From Ramlibacter tataouinensis (lineage in GTDB: Bacteria; Pseudomonadota; Gammaproteobacteria; Burkholderiales; Burkholderiaceae_C): a DNA stretch of 64,000 nucleotides. Within the stretch, counting starts at the first letter, position 1. Each line of letters starts with the position of its first letter. The stretch lies in NCBI GenBank assembly GCA_002427815.1, contig DIZF01000020.1, forward strand, positions 508 through 64,507. Direction: 5' to 3'. The notes beneath the pieces were generated by a model, which saw only the letters and a program-made list of their open reading frames with translations, was not told the origin of the DNA and did no database searches. This document shows positions 53,382 through 61,981 of the stretch, one piece after another. The translations under genes and the position numbers were made by a program.

Positions 53382-53867
53382 TCAGGGCGTGTCGGTCGCG
53401 TGGGTCGGTCCGCTGAAACCACGTTCCTGGGCGAACCACTGCAACACGGGGACGGTGCCCGGAAGCACGGGCCGCACCAGGACCGGCAGCGTCTGCCAGG
53501 CGAAAGACTGTCCTTCGTGCATGTGCAGCTCGCCAGCCCAATCGAAGACCTTGCAGAAATTCAACCGGACCAGCGCATGCGGGTAGTCGACCCGCTCGAC
53601 CCGCCAGGGATGCACGGCGCCGATGTCCAGGCCGATTTCCTCGGCCAGCTCGCGCCGCAGCGCCTGCTCCACCGTTTCGCCCGGCTCGAGCTTCCCGCCC
53701 GGGAATTCCCAGTAGCCCTCATAGACCTTGCCCGGCGGCCGCGAAGTCAACAGGAATGCACCATCCTCACGGATGAGCACCCCGACCGCGACTTCCACTT
53801 CCTTGCGGTCGACTCCGCCTTCGCGTGGGCGATCGGCATCGGCAACCAGCACGGCCTTCGGTCTCAT
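53382..53867 (-). CDS. mutT: 8-oxo-dGTP diphosphatase (MutT/Nudix)
   Basis: A 161-residue Nudix hydrolase. Nudix box at 57-80 (GGKLEPGETVEQALRRELAE then EIGL) and the MutT-type GYWEFPGGK. It sanitises oxidised nucleotides. The N-terminus is about 25 residues longer than in E. coli MutT. The ATG at 53867 overlaps the stop of the DUF815 gene (ATGA); the longer open frame upstream lies within that gene. Confidence 0.9.
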   Translation of the reverse strand: MRPKAVLVADADRPREGGVDRKEVEVAVGVLIREDGAFLLTSRPPGKVYEGYWEFPGGKLEPGETVEQALRRELAEEIGLDIGAVHPWRVERVDYPHALVRLNFCKVFDWAGELHMHEGQSFAWQTLPVLVRPVLPGTVPVLQWFAQERGFSGPTHATDTP

Positions 53868-54751
53868 TGGGAGTGTCGGCCGGCGTAATCGCGCGCGAAC
53901 TGATAGGCCACCCGGCCACTGCGCGATCCGCGCTCCAGCGCCCAGACCAGTGCCTCGGGCCGGGCCACGTCGATGGCCGGCGCTGCGACGCCGAACCAGG
54001 ACAGCCACTGGGCCGTGATCGCGAGGTATTCGTCCTGGCTGAAGGGGTAGAAGCTCACCCAGAGCCCGAACCGTTCGGACAGCGAGATCTTTTCCTCGAT
54101 CACCTCGCCCGGATGCACCTCGCCATCCGATGTATGGGTGTAGCTGAGGTTTTCCTTCATGTACTCCGGCAACAGATGGCGCCGGTTGCTGGTGGCATAG
54201 ATCAGCACATTCGGAGACGCCGCCGCCACCGATCCGTCCAGGATGGACTTCAGTGCCTTGTAGCCGGGCTCGCCTTCCTCGAAACTCAGGTCGTCGCAAT
54301 AGACGATGAATTTTTCCGGCCGCGATGCCACCACGTCCACGATATCGGGCAGGTCCACCAGGTCCGCCTTGTCGACCTCGATGAGCCGCAGGCCGAGCGG
54401 CGCGTACTCGTTAAGACAGGCCTTGATCAGCGATGACTTGCCAGTGCCCCGCGCGCCGGTCAAGAGCACATTGTTGGCGGGCTGGCCCTGCACGAACTGC
54501 AGTGTGTTGCGCTGGATCTTTTCCTTCTGTGCATCGATTTCCTTCAGGTCCCCGAGGCGGATGGCCGCGAGGTGGCGCACGGGTTCCAGCACGCCATGAC
54601 CCGAGGAGCGCTTGCGATAGCGCCAGGCGGGCGAAATGTGCCAGTCGGGCGCCGACAGCGGTTGCGGGAGGATGGCTTCGATGCGCGACAGCAATTGGCC
54701 GGCCCGCTCGATCAACTTGTCGAATTTGGGGTTCAAGTCACGGTCTTTCAT
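53864..54751 (-). CDS. DUF815-family AAA ATPase
   Basis: A 295-residue ATPase with Walker A GARGTGKSS (99-107) and Walker B-like FIVYCDDLSFE near residue 150. SILDGSVAAASPNVLIYATSNRRHLLPE (in parts) is the DUF815 hallmark. The cellular role is unknown. Located between argJ and mutT, a conserved beta-proteobacterial arrangement, and translationally coupled to mutT. Confidence 0.87.
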   Translation of the reverse strand: MKDRDLNPKFDKLIERAGQLLSRIEAILPQPLSAPDWHISPAWRYRKRSSGHGVLEPVRHLAAIRLGDLKEIDAQKEKIQRNTLQFVQGQPANNVLLTGARGTGKSSLIKACLNEYAPLGLRLIEVDKADLVDLPDIVDVVASRPEKFIVYCDDLSFEEGEPGYKALKSILDGSVAAASPNVLIYATSNRRHLLPEYMKENLSYTHTSDGEVHPGEVIEEKISLSERFGLWVSFYPFSQDEYLAITAQWLSWFGVAAPAIDVARPEALVWALERGSRSGRVAYQFARDYAGRHSQ

Positions 54752-54803
54752 TTTCGGATGTCGGTCACGAGCCGCGGTGTCGGCGGCCGCCAGCTGACCC
54801 CGG

Positions 54804-56030
54804 TCAGCTGCGATAGTCGGCGTTGATGCTCACGTATTCGTGGCTCAGGTCGCAGGTCCAGACCGTGTCGGAGGCACTGCCGCGGCCGAGCACCACCCGA
54901 ACGGTGATTTCGCTTTGTTTCATGACCCGCTGGCCGTCTTCTTCGCGATAGGCGGGATTGCGGCCGCCATGGATTGCCACGTGGACGTCGTCGAGATAGA
55001 GATCAAGGGTGTTCGGGTCGAGATCGGCTATGCCGGCATAGCCGACCGCGGCCAGGATGCGGCCCAGGTTGGGGTCGCTGGCGAAGAAGGCCGTCTTGAC
55101 CAGCGGCGAATGGGCGATCGCATAGGCCACCTTGCGGCATTCCTCCGCGGTCTTGCCGCGCTCGACCTGCACCGTGATGAATTTGGTCGCGCCTTCGCCG
55201 TCGCGGACGATCGCCTGCGCGAGCCGGCGCGCCACCTCGAGCATGGCGCCCTTCAGCGCCTGGCCGGCCGGGCTGTCCAGCGAAGTGATAGTGGCATGGG
55301 CGGCCTGGTTGGTGGCGATCACCACGAACGAGTCGTTGGTCGAGGTGTCGCCATCGACCGTGATGCGATTGAACGACCCCTCGGCCAGCTCCAGCGCCAG
55401 CTGACGCAGCAGCCCCGGGTCGACCTTGGCGTCGCACCCCATGAAGCCCAGCATGGTCGCCATGTTGGGGCGGATCATGCCCGCGCCCTTGCTGATGCCT
55501 GTGATGGTGACCGGCGCGCCATCGATCACGATCCGCCGGCTGAAGGCCTTGGGCACGGTATCGGTGGTCATGATGGCCTGCGCGGCGCGCAGCCAGTTGT
55601 CGGGCCGGGCGTCGGCCAGGGCGGCCGGCAACCCGGCCTCGATGCGCTCGAGCGGCAGCGGCTCCATGATCACGCCGGTCGAGAAAGGCAGGATTTGGCC
55701 CGGGGCGAGATCGAGCCGGCGCGCCAGCGCAACGCAGGTGGCGCGGGCCCGCGCCAAGCCGTCTTCCCCGGTCCCGGCATTGGCGTTTCCGGTATTGATC
55801 ACCATGGCCCGGATACCGCCCAGTCCCAGGTGCTCGCGGCACACCTGCACCGGCGCGGCGCAAAAACGGTTCTGTGTGAACACGCCGGCTACCGATGCGC
55901 CGGGCTCGATCAGCACCACCGTCAGGTCCTTGCGGTTGGCTTTGCGGATACCTGCTTCGGCGACGCCCAGCCGGATGCCGGGAACGGGATGAAGATTGCC
56001 TGCATCGGGCACTGACAGATTGACGGCCAT
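54804..56030 (-). CDS. argJ: Glutamate N-acetyltransferase / N-acetylglutamate synthase
   Basis: A 408-residue ornithine acetyltransferase that recycles the acetyl group in arginine synthesis. The self-cleavage site Ala-Thr lies in RPNMATMLGFM near residue 195, splitting the precursor into alpha and beta chains; GDTSTNDSF and the C-terminal SHEYVSINADYRS are conserved. Likely bifunctional if it also uses acetyl-CoA. Complements argH in this window. Confidence 0.96.
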   Translation of the reverse strand: MAVNLSVPDAGNLHPVPGIRLGVAEAGIRKANRKDLTVVLIEPGASVAGVFTQNRFCAAPVQVCREHLGLGGIRAMVINTGNANAGTGEDGLARARATCVALARRLDLAPGQILPFSTGVIMEPLPLERIEAGLPAALADARPDNWLRAAQAIMTTDTVPKAFSRRIVIDGAPVTITGISKGAGMIRPNMATMLGFMGCDAKVDPGLLRQLALELAEGSFNRITVDGDTSTNDSFVVIATNQAAHATITSLDSPAGQALKGAMLEVARRLAQAIVRDGEGATKFITVQVERGKTAEECRKVAYAIAHSPLVKTAFFASDPNLGRILAAVGYAGIADLDPNTLDLYLDDVHVAIHGGRNPAYREEDGQRVMKQSEITVRVVLGRGSASDTVWTCDLSHEYVSINADYRS

Positions 56031-56146
56031 GTCTGGGATTGTGGTTCGGTGAGGTGATGCGTATTGTCGCGTACCAGGCCGGCGCCGGGCCGGCGCAAGG
56101 GTCTGTGGGGACTGCGCCCGGCGGGTTGCGGGGTGCCGAGCTGCGC

Positions 56147-57259
56147 TCAGCCCTGGCGCCAGGGCAGGCCGCGAAAACGCCAGCCGCCTCGCCGTCCGCG
56201 CTGTCCGTTGTCGTCGGGATCGCCCTCGAAGCCTTCCAGGATGTTGTACGCCTCGATGCCCAGTTCGGTGGCGCGCCGGGCGGCCGCGATGGAACGCACG
56301 CCACTGCGGCACATCAGCACCGCTTTCTTGCCGGGCGGCACCGCAGCCTGGATGCCTGCGTCGAACGTCGTGTTCATCGTCATGCCCGGCCATTGCTTCC
56401 AGGCCAGCGGCACCGCGCCCGGCACGAAGCCGACCCATTCGCGCTCCGCATCGCTGCGCACGTCGAGCAGCACGGCTTCGCCGTTTTTCCACCACTCACA
56501 GGCCAGCTCCGGCGGCACGTCGCCCGCATAGCCCTGGGCCGGCCGCGCCTGCATCACGGGAGCGCCGGCGTCATGACGCAGTCCCGAGTGCAGGTTCGCC
56601 GGCACCGCTTCCTCCAGCCGTTTGGGTTTCGGAAGATGCAGCTCGTGCATGATGGTTTCGAATTCAGCTTGCGTCTTGCCTGCCACCCGCTTGTTATGTG
56701 CTTTTTCGGCGCCGATCTTGGAGTGGCTTCGGCCCTGGTAGTCGTGTCCGGGCCAGACCGTGGTGTCCTGCGGCAAGGCGAACAGCACCTGCGTGAGGCT
56801 GCGGTACAGCGCTGTGGCACTACCCGACTGGAAGTCGGTCCGGCCGCATCCATCGATGAGCAAGGTATCGCCCGTGAACACGTGGCTGCGCCAGAGGTAG
56901 CTCATGCTGCCGGCCGTGTGGCCGGGCGTGTGCAAGGCTTTGATCTGCTCGCTGCCGAAGCGCAGCACATCGCCATCCTTCAGTTGCACCGCCGCGGTGC
57001 CGATCCCGCAGCCCTCGGGTGCGGCAGTGCGCGCTCCGGCCTCCTCGGCCAACAACGCAGCGCTGGTGATGTGATCGGCATGGGCATGGGTCTCGAGCGA
57101 CCAGACCAGCTTCAGCCCGTGCTCGCTCAGCAAGGCGAGGTCGCGTGTCAGCTGATCGTCGACCGGGTCGATGATCACCGCTTCGCGTGTGGCTTCGTCG
57201 AACACCAGGTAGGTGTAGCTGCTCGATGCGGGGGCGAAAAGCTGGATGGGTTGCTGCAT
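56147..57259 (-). CDS. Persulfide dioxygenase-rhodanese fusion
   Basis: A 370-residue fusion. The N-terminal metallo-beta-lactamase domain (about 1-240) has HAHADH (58-63), HTPGHTAGS and FTGDTLLIDGCGRTDF, the ETHE1 persulfide dioxygenase pattern. The C-terminal rhodanese domain (about 260-370) has active-site Cys317 in CRSGVRS. Such fusions oxidise glutathione persulfide to sulfite and form thiosulfate. Short GC-rich C-terminal tail. ATG at 57259; open frame upstream overlaps the FAA hydrolase gene. Confidence 0.88.
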   Translation of the reverse strand: MQQPIQLFAPASSSYTYLVFDEATREAVIIDPVDDQLTRDLALLSEHGLKLVWSLETHAHADHITSAALLAEEAGARTAAPEGCGIGTAAVQLKDGDVLRFGSEQIKALHTPGHTAGSMSYLWRSHVFTGDTLLIDGCGRTDFQSGSATALYRSLTQVLFALPQDTTVWPGHDYQGRSHSKIGAEKAHNKRVAGKTQAEFETIMHELHLPKPKRLEEAVPANLHSGLRHDAGAPVMQARPAQGYAGDVPPELACEWWKNGEAVLLDVRSDAEREWVGFVPGAVPLAWKQWPGMTMNTTFDAGIQAAVPPGKKAVLMCRSGVRSIAAARRATELGIEAYNILEGFEGDPDDNGQRGRRGGWRFRGLPWRQG

Positions 57260-57318
57260 GGCGGGCTCTCCTGCGTCGCAAGTGTAGAGGTCCGCTGCCG
57301 AACGCGCCGGCGCTGCCG

Positions 57319-57999
57319 CTAGACCACTTTGACGCTCAGGTCGGGCAGCCCGTCGATATGCATTTCGATCACGTCGCCACGCACCACTGGACCGACATTC
57401 GCGGGCGTTCCCGAATAGATGATGTCGCCGGGGAACAGCTCGAAGGCCTCGGACAATTTGCTGACCTGCTCGGCCACGGACCAGATCATCTGGTTGAGAT
57501 TGGCGTTCTGTTTGAGCTGGCCATTGACCTTGAGCCAGATGGCACCCTGGGTGAAATGCCCGGTCTGGGCCACGGTGTGCAAGGGGCCGAGCGGGGCCGA
57601 CCGGTCGAAACTCTTGCCGATCTCCCACGGTTTCTTCTGGTCGCCCATGGCGTTCTGCAGGTCGCGGCGGGTCATGTCGAGGCCCAGCGTGTAGCCCCAC
57701 ACATGATCGAGGGCCTGCGCCATCGGGATGCTGCGGCCGCCCTTGCCGATTGCCGCGACGAGTTCCGCCTCGTAGTGATAGTTCTTCGTCAGCGGCGGAT
57801 AGGGGTGGTCGGGCACGGTGCCCACGGGCACGAACCGGATCGCGTCGGTCGGTTTCTGGAAGAAGAACGGCGGCTCACGCGTGGGGTCGGATCCCCGCTC
57901 GATCGCGTGCGCCGCGTAGTTGCGTCCGATGCAATAGATCCGGCGCACAAATGAGCCGCCCCGGAGCATCGAATGGGGCGCGCCGGGGCCCCTTTTCAT
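57319..57999 (-). CDS. Fumarylacetoacetate hydrolase-family protein
   Basis: A 226-residue FAH-fold hydrolase with GRNYAAHA, FFFQKPTDAI, the metal-binding YEAELVAAIGKGG and GDIIYSGTPANVGPV. Close in wording to fumarylpyruvate hydrolases of gentisate degradation and to acylpyruvases; substrate uncertain. Two starts are possible: ATG 57999 (used here) or ATG 57969, neither with a good ribosome site. Divergent from icmF with the palindrome at 58020-58041 in the spacer. Confidence 0.88.
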   Translation of the reverse strand: MKRGPGAPHSMLRGGSFVRRIYCIGRNYAAHAIERGSDPTREPPFFFQKPTDAIRFVPVGTVPDHPYPPLTKNYHYEAELVAAIGKGGRSIPMAQALDHVWGYTLGLDMTRRDLQNAMGDQKKPWEIGKSFDRSAPLGPLHTVAQTGHFTQGAIWLKVNGQLKQNANLNQMIWSVAEQVSKLSEAFELFPGDIIYSGTPANVGPVVRGDVIEMHIDGLPDLSVKVV

Positions 58000-58019
58000 T
58001 TGGCCGAAACCCGGTAAGA

Positions 58020-58041
58020 TTGACGTTTACGTAAACGTCAA
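58020..58041. promoter_or_regulatory. Perfect 22-bp palindromic operator candidate between the FAA hydrolase gene and icmF
   Basis: Half-site TTGACGTTTAC followed by its exact reverse complement, centred between 58030 and 58031. It is 21 bp from the FAA hydrolase start and 45 bp from icmF, so one dimeric repressor or activator could control both. The ACGTAAACGT core resembles sites I recall for regulators of branched-chain acyl-CoA catabolism (LiuR, MerR family); no regulator gene is adjacent. Confidence 0.75.
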
Positions 58042-58044
58042 GCC

Positions 58045-58070
58045 CGAGCCCGGGCGTCCGCCCGGGCTCG
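58045..58070 (+). repeat. GC-rich hairpin in the icmF leader
   Basis: CGAGCCCGGGCG-TC-CGCCCGGGCTCG, a perfect inverted repeat giving about 11 bp with a 4-nt loop. It ends five bases before the GGAGAG ribosome binding site of icmF, so its folding could affect initiation. Confidence 0.6.
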
Positions 58071-58085
58071 CGACGGAGAGCACTC

Positions 58086-61000
58086 ATGACCGACCTGTCC
58101 GCCGAATTCAAGGCGCTCGCCAACTACCGCCCCACGCACAAGGTGCGCTTCGTGACCGCTGCCAGTTTGTTCGACGGGCACGATGCGGCCATCAACATCA
58201 TGCGGCGCATCCTGCAGGGCATGGGAGCCGAGGTGATCCACCTGGGCCACAACCGCAGCGTCGAGGAAGTGGTCACCGCGGCCCTGCAGGAGGATGTGCA
58301 GGGAATCGCCATCAGCTCCTACCAGGGCGGCCACCTCGAATACTTCAAGTACATGGTGGATCTGCTCAAGTCGCGCGGCGGCGAGCACATCCAGGTCTTC
58401 GGCGGCGGCGGCGGCGTGATCGTGCCACCCGAGATCCGCGAGCTCCAGGCCTACGGCGTCGCCCGCATCTACAGCCCCGAGGACGGTCAGCGCATGGGGC
58501 TGGCCGGGATGATCGGTGAGATGGTGATGCGCTGCGACAAGGACCTCACTTCCTATGCGCCGCACGACCTGAAGGCCATCCAGGGTCATGGCGAGATGAA
58601 CTGGCGCGCGCTGGCCCAGCTCATCACGGCGCTGGAGAACGGCAGCGCCGATACCAGGCTCATGCAGGCCGTCCAAGCCCGCGCGAAAGCGCACCCGGCG
58701 CCGGTCCTGGGCATCACCGGCACCGGGGGCGCCGGCAAGTCGTCGCTGACCGACGAGCTGATCCGGCGGCTGCGGCTGGACCAGGACGACCGGTTGCGGG
58801 TCGCCGTGATCTCCATCGACCCTTCCCGCCGCAAGAGCGGCGGGGCACTGCTGGGCGACCGCATCCGCATGAACGCCATCGGACCCTGGCGGCAAGGGCC
58901 CCGTATCTTCATGCGATCGCTCGCGACGCGCGATTTCGGCAGCGAAATCTCCGCCGCCCTGCCCGACGTCGTTTCCGTGTGCAAGGCCGCCGGCTTCGAC
59001 CTGATCGTCGTGGAGACCTCCGGCATCGGCCAGGGCGATGCCGCCATCGTCCCGCTGGTGGACATCCCGATGTACGTCATGACGCCCGAGTTCGGCGCCG
59101 CCAGCCAGCTCGAGAAGATCGACATGCTGGACTTCGCGGAGTTCGTGGTCATCAACAAGTTCGACCGCAAGGGAGCGGCGGACGCGCTGCGCGACGTGGC
59201 CAAGCAGGTCCAGCGCAACAAGGACGCCTGGGGCAAGAAGCCCGAGGAGATGCCGGTGTTCGGGACCATGGCCGCGCGCTTCAACGACGACGGGGTGACG
59301 GCGCTGTATCAGGCGCTGAAACCGCGCCTGGTCCAACTGGGCCTGGCCCTGGCGGACGGCACCTTGCCCCGGGTCGAAGTGCGCCACAGCACCAACCAGA
59401 CACCGGTGGTGCCGGCAGCGCGCACCCGCTACCTCGCGGAGATCAGCGACACGGTTCGCGGCTACAAGAAGCGGGCGCGCGAGCAGGCCGCGCTGGCGCG
59501 CGAACTGCAGCAGCTGCGCGAGACGGCACGCATGCTGCAGCAGGACGACGCTGAGCGCGACGGCGCCAGGAAAACGGTGCTGCGGCTGGCCGACGAGCGC
59601 GATGCCGGCTTCGATGCGGCCGCCCGCAAGCTGCTGGCCCAGTGGCCGCAGATGCAGCGGGCCTACGCCGGCGACGAATACGTCGTGAAGATCCGCGACA
59701 AGGAGATCCGCACCGCCCTCACCAGCAAGTCGCTCTCGGGCACCACCATCCGCAAGGTCAGCCTGCCCCAGTACGAGGACCATGGCGAAATCCTCAAGTG
59801 GCTGATGCTCGACAACGTGCCCGGCAGCTTCCCCTACACGGCGGGCACCTTCGCCTTCAAGCGCGAGAACGAGGACCCGACCCGGATGTTCGCCGGCGAG
59901 GGCGACCCCTTCCGCACCAACCGCCGCTTCAAGCTGCTGTCCGAAGGCCTGCCGGCCAAGCGCCTGTCGACGGCTTTCGATTCGGTCACCCTCTACGGCA
60001 ACGACCCCGACCTGCGCCCCGACATCTACGGCAAGGTCGGCAATTCGGGCGTGTCGATCGCCACGCTGGACGACATGAAGGTGCTGTATTCCGGCTTCGA
60101 CCTGTGCAGTCCCAGCACCTCGGTCTCGATGACCATCAACGGGCCGGCACCGTCCATCCTGGCAATGTTCATGAACACGGCCATCGACCAGAACCTGGAG
60201 AAATTCAAGGCCGACAACGGCCGCGATCCCACCGACACCGAGGCCGCGAAGATCCGAGAATGGGTACTGGCCAACGTGCGCGGCACGGTGCAGGCCGACA
60301 TCCTGAAGGAAGACCAGGGCCAGAACACCTGCATCTTCTCCACCGAGTTCAGCCTCAAGGTGATGGGCGACATCGCGGAGTATTTCGTTCACCACAACGT
60401 GCGCAATTTCTATTCGGTGTCGATCTCTGGCTATCACATCGCGGAAGCCGGCGCCAACCCGATCAGCCAGCTGGCCTTCACCCTTTCCAACGGGTTCACC
60501 TTCGTGGAAGCGTATCTGGCGCGCGGCATGCACATCGACGACTTCGCGCCGAACCTGTCGTTCTTCTTCTCCAACGGGATGGACCCGGAATACACGGTGA
60601 TGGGCCGGGTGGCGCGGCGCATCTGGGCCGTGGCCATGAAGGAGAAGTACGGAGCGAATGAACGCTCCCAGAAACTGAAATACCACATCCAGACCTCCGG
60701 CCGCAGCCTGCACGCGCAGGAGATCCAGTTCAACGATATCCGCACCACGCTGCAGGCGCTGATCGCGATCTACGACAACTGCAACTCGCTGCACACCAAT
60801 GCCTTCGACGAGGCCATCACCACTCCGACCGAGGAGAGCGTGCGGCGAGCGATGGCCATCCAGATGATCATCAACCGGGAATGGGGACTGGCGAAAAACG
60901 AGAACCCCAATCAGGGCGCCTTCATCATCGAGGAGCTCACCGAACTGCTGGAAGAGGCCGTGCTGGCCGAATTCGACCGCATCGCCGAGCGCGGCGGCGT

Positions 61001-61379
61001 GCTGGGCGCGATGGAAACCGGTTACCAGCGCGGCCGGATCCAGGACGAGAGCATGCACTACGAGATGCTCAAACACACGGGCGAGCTTCCCATCATCGGC
61101 GTCAACACCTTCCGCAACCCGCACGGCGACGCCGTGCAGGACAAGCTCCTGCTGGCGCGCTCGACCGAGGAGGAAAAGCAAGGCCAGCTCAAGCGCCTGC
61201 AGGGCTTCCACGCCCGCAACGCGGGTGAGGCGCCCGCCATGCTCAAGCGCCTGCAGCAGGCCGTCATGGACAACGGCAACGTGTTCGCCGTGCTGATGGA
61301 CGCGGTGCGCGTGTGTTCCCTGGGTCAGATCACGAATGCCCTGTTCGAAGTCGGCGGGCAGTACCGCCGGAACATGTGA
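58086..61379 (+). CDS. icmF: Fused isobutyryl-CoA mutase (IcmF)
   Basis: A 1097-residue adenosylcobalamin enzyme. Order of domains: B12-binding domain (about 10-150, with FDGHDAAINIM and the Gly-rich VFGGGGG), G-protein chaperone (MeaI-like; P-loop GTGGAGKSS near 209-217, VETSGIGQGD), and the large mutase barrel (about 560-1097, with SISGYHIAEAGANPISQLAF in part). It interconverts isobutyryl- and n-butyryl-CoA and self-loads its cofactor. Ala replaces Gly in the DxHxxG motif, as I recall for Cupriavidus IcmF. Ribosome site GGAGAG. Its stop overlaps the thioesterase GTG. Confidence 0.95.
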   Translation: MTDLSAEFKALANYRPTHKVRFVTAASLFDGHDAAINIMRRILQGMGAEVIHLGHNRSVEEVVTAALQEDVQGIAISSYQGGHLEYFKYMVDLLKSRGGEHIQVFGGGGGVIVPPEIRELQAYGVARIYSPEDGQRMGLAGMIGEMVMRCDKDLTSYAPHDLKAIQGHGEMNWRALAQLITALENGSADTRLMQAVQARAKAHPAPVLGITGTGGAGKSSLTDELIRRLRLDQDDRLRVAVISIDPSRRKSGGALLGDRIRMNAIGPWRQGPRIFMRSLATRDFGSEISAALPDVVSVCKAAGFDLIVVETSGIGQGDAAIVPLVDIPMYVMTPEFGAASQLEKIDMLDFAEFVVINKFDRKGAADALRDVAKQVQRNKDAWGKKPEEMPVFGTMAARFNDDGVTALYQALKPRLVQLGLALADGTLPRVEVRHSTNQTPVVPAARTRYLAEISDTVRGYKKRAREQAALARELQQLRETARMLQQDDAERDGARKTVLRLADERDAGFDAAARKLLAQWPQMQRAYAGDEYVVKIRDKEIRTALTSKSLSGTTIRKVSLPQYEDHGEILKWLMLDNVPGSFPYTAGTFAFKRENEDPTRMFAGEGDPFRTNRRFKLLSEGLPAKRLSTAFDSVTLYGNDPDLRPDIYGKVGNSGVSIATLDDMKVLYSGFDLCSPSTSVSMTINGPAPSILAMFMNTAIDQNLEKFKADNGRDPTDTEAAKIREWVLANVRGTVQADILKEDQGQNTCIFSTEFSLKVMGDIAEYFVHHNVRNFYSVSISGYHIAEAGANPISQLAFTLSNGFTFVEAYLARGMHIDDFAPNLSFFFSNGMDPEYTVMGRVARRIWAVAMKEKYGANERSQKLKYHIQTSGRSLHAQEIQFNDIRTTLQALIAIYDNCNSLHTNAFDEAITTPTEESVRRAMAIQMIINREWGLAKNENPNQGAFIIEELTELLEEAVLAEFDRIAERGGVLGAMETGYQRGRIQDESMHYEMLKHTGELPIIGVNTFRNPHGDAVQDKLLLARSTEEEKQGQLKRLQGFHARNAGEAPAMLKRLQQAVMDNGNVFAVLMDAVRVCSLGQITNALFEVGGQYRRNM

Positions 61380-61840
61380 GTCCCACCGCCTCCGCCGACG
61401 ACGATGCGATCACCTACCGGGGCACTGTCTACCCCTGGCATTGCGATCACGTCGGGCACATGAATGTGATGTGGTACGTCGGCAAGTTCGACGAAGCCAC
61501 CTGGAACCTGTTCCAGCGGGTGGGGATCACGCCGGCTTACCTGCGAGCCAACCAGCGCGGGATGGCGGCCGTGGACCAGCACATCCAGTACCAGCGCGAA
61601 CTGACGGCCGGCGATGTGGTGACGATCCGCTCGACGATCCTCGAAATCGAGGGCCGGAAGATCCGCTTTCGCCATGAAATGACGAATGGGGATACCGGTG
61701 AAGTCGCGGCCGTGACAACCTTGTTGGGGGTCCACATGGACACCCAGGCGCGCAAGTCCTGCCCTTTCCCCGCCGAGGTGATCGGCCGGGCCCGGCAGCT
61801 GTATGGGGCCGTGCCCGCGACACCCGGCGCCCCCGCCTAG
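61376..61840 (+). CDS. Hotdog-fold acyl-CoA thioesterase
   Basis: A 154-residue 4HBT-type thioesterase. The motif CDHVGHMNVMWYVGKFDEA carries the catalytic Asp (His-Val-Gly-His-Met-Asn context). Cytoplasmic; hydrolyses acyl-CoA to free acid. The GTG at 61376 overlaps the icmF stop (GTGA), so the two are coupled and the substrate may be a branched or short-chain acyl-CoA from the mutase reaction (inference). Confidence 0.87.
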   Translation: MSPTASADDDAITYRGTVYPWHCDHVGHMNVMWYVGKFDEATWNLFQRVGITPAYLRANQRGMAAVDQHIQYQRELTAGDVVTIRSTILEIEGRKIRFRHEMTNGDTGEVAAVTTLLGVHMDTQARKSCPFPAEVIGRARQLYGAVPATPGAPA

Positions 61841-61981
61841 GCGCCACCTTGGCGAAGACCGGCCGACACGCAGAACTACCTAGGGTCTTACCCACTACCG
61901 CACTGCAACATGCATCCCTAGCATTCGGCATCTTCCACGCTGGGCACGGCTGTCCGGCATTTCGACAACCAGGAGCGCGAT

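Noticed and set aside
58170..58210. Missing Gly in the B12-binding DxHxxG motif of IcmF
   Set aside because: Ala at this position is, as far as I recall, normal in Cupriavidus-type IcmF proteins, so this is not a defect.
58038..61211. A 1057-codon open frame antisense to icmF
   Set aside because: Composition is the Val/Leu/His/Arg-rich pattern of a GC-rich shadow frame; the + strand encodes a fully recognisable enzyme.
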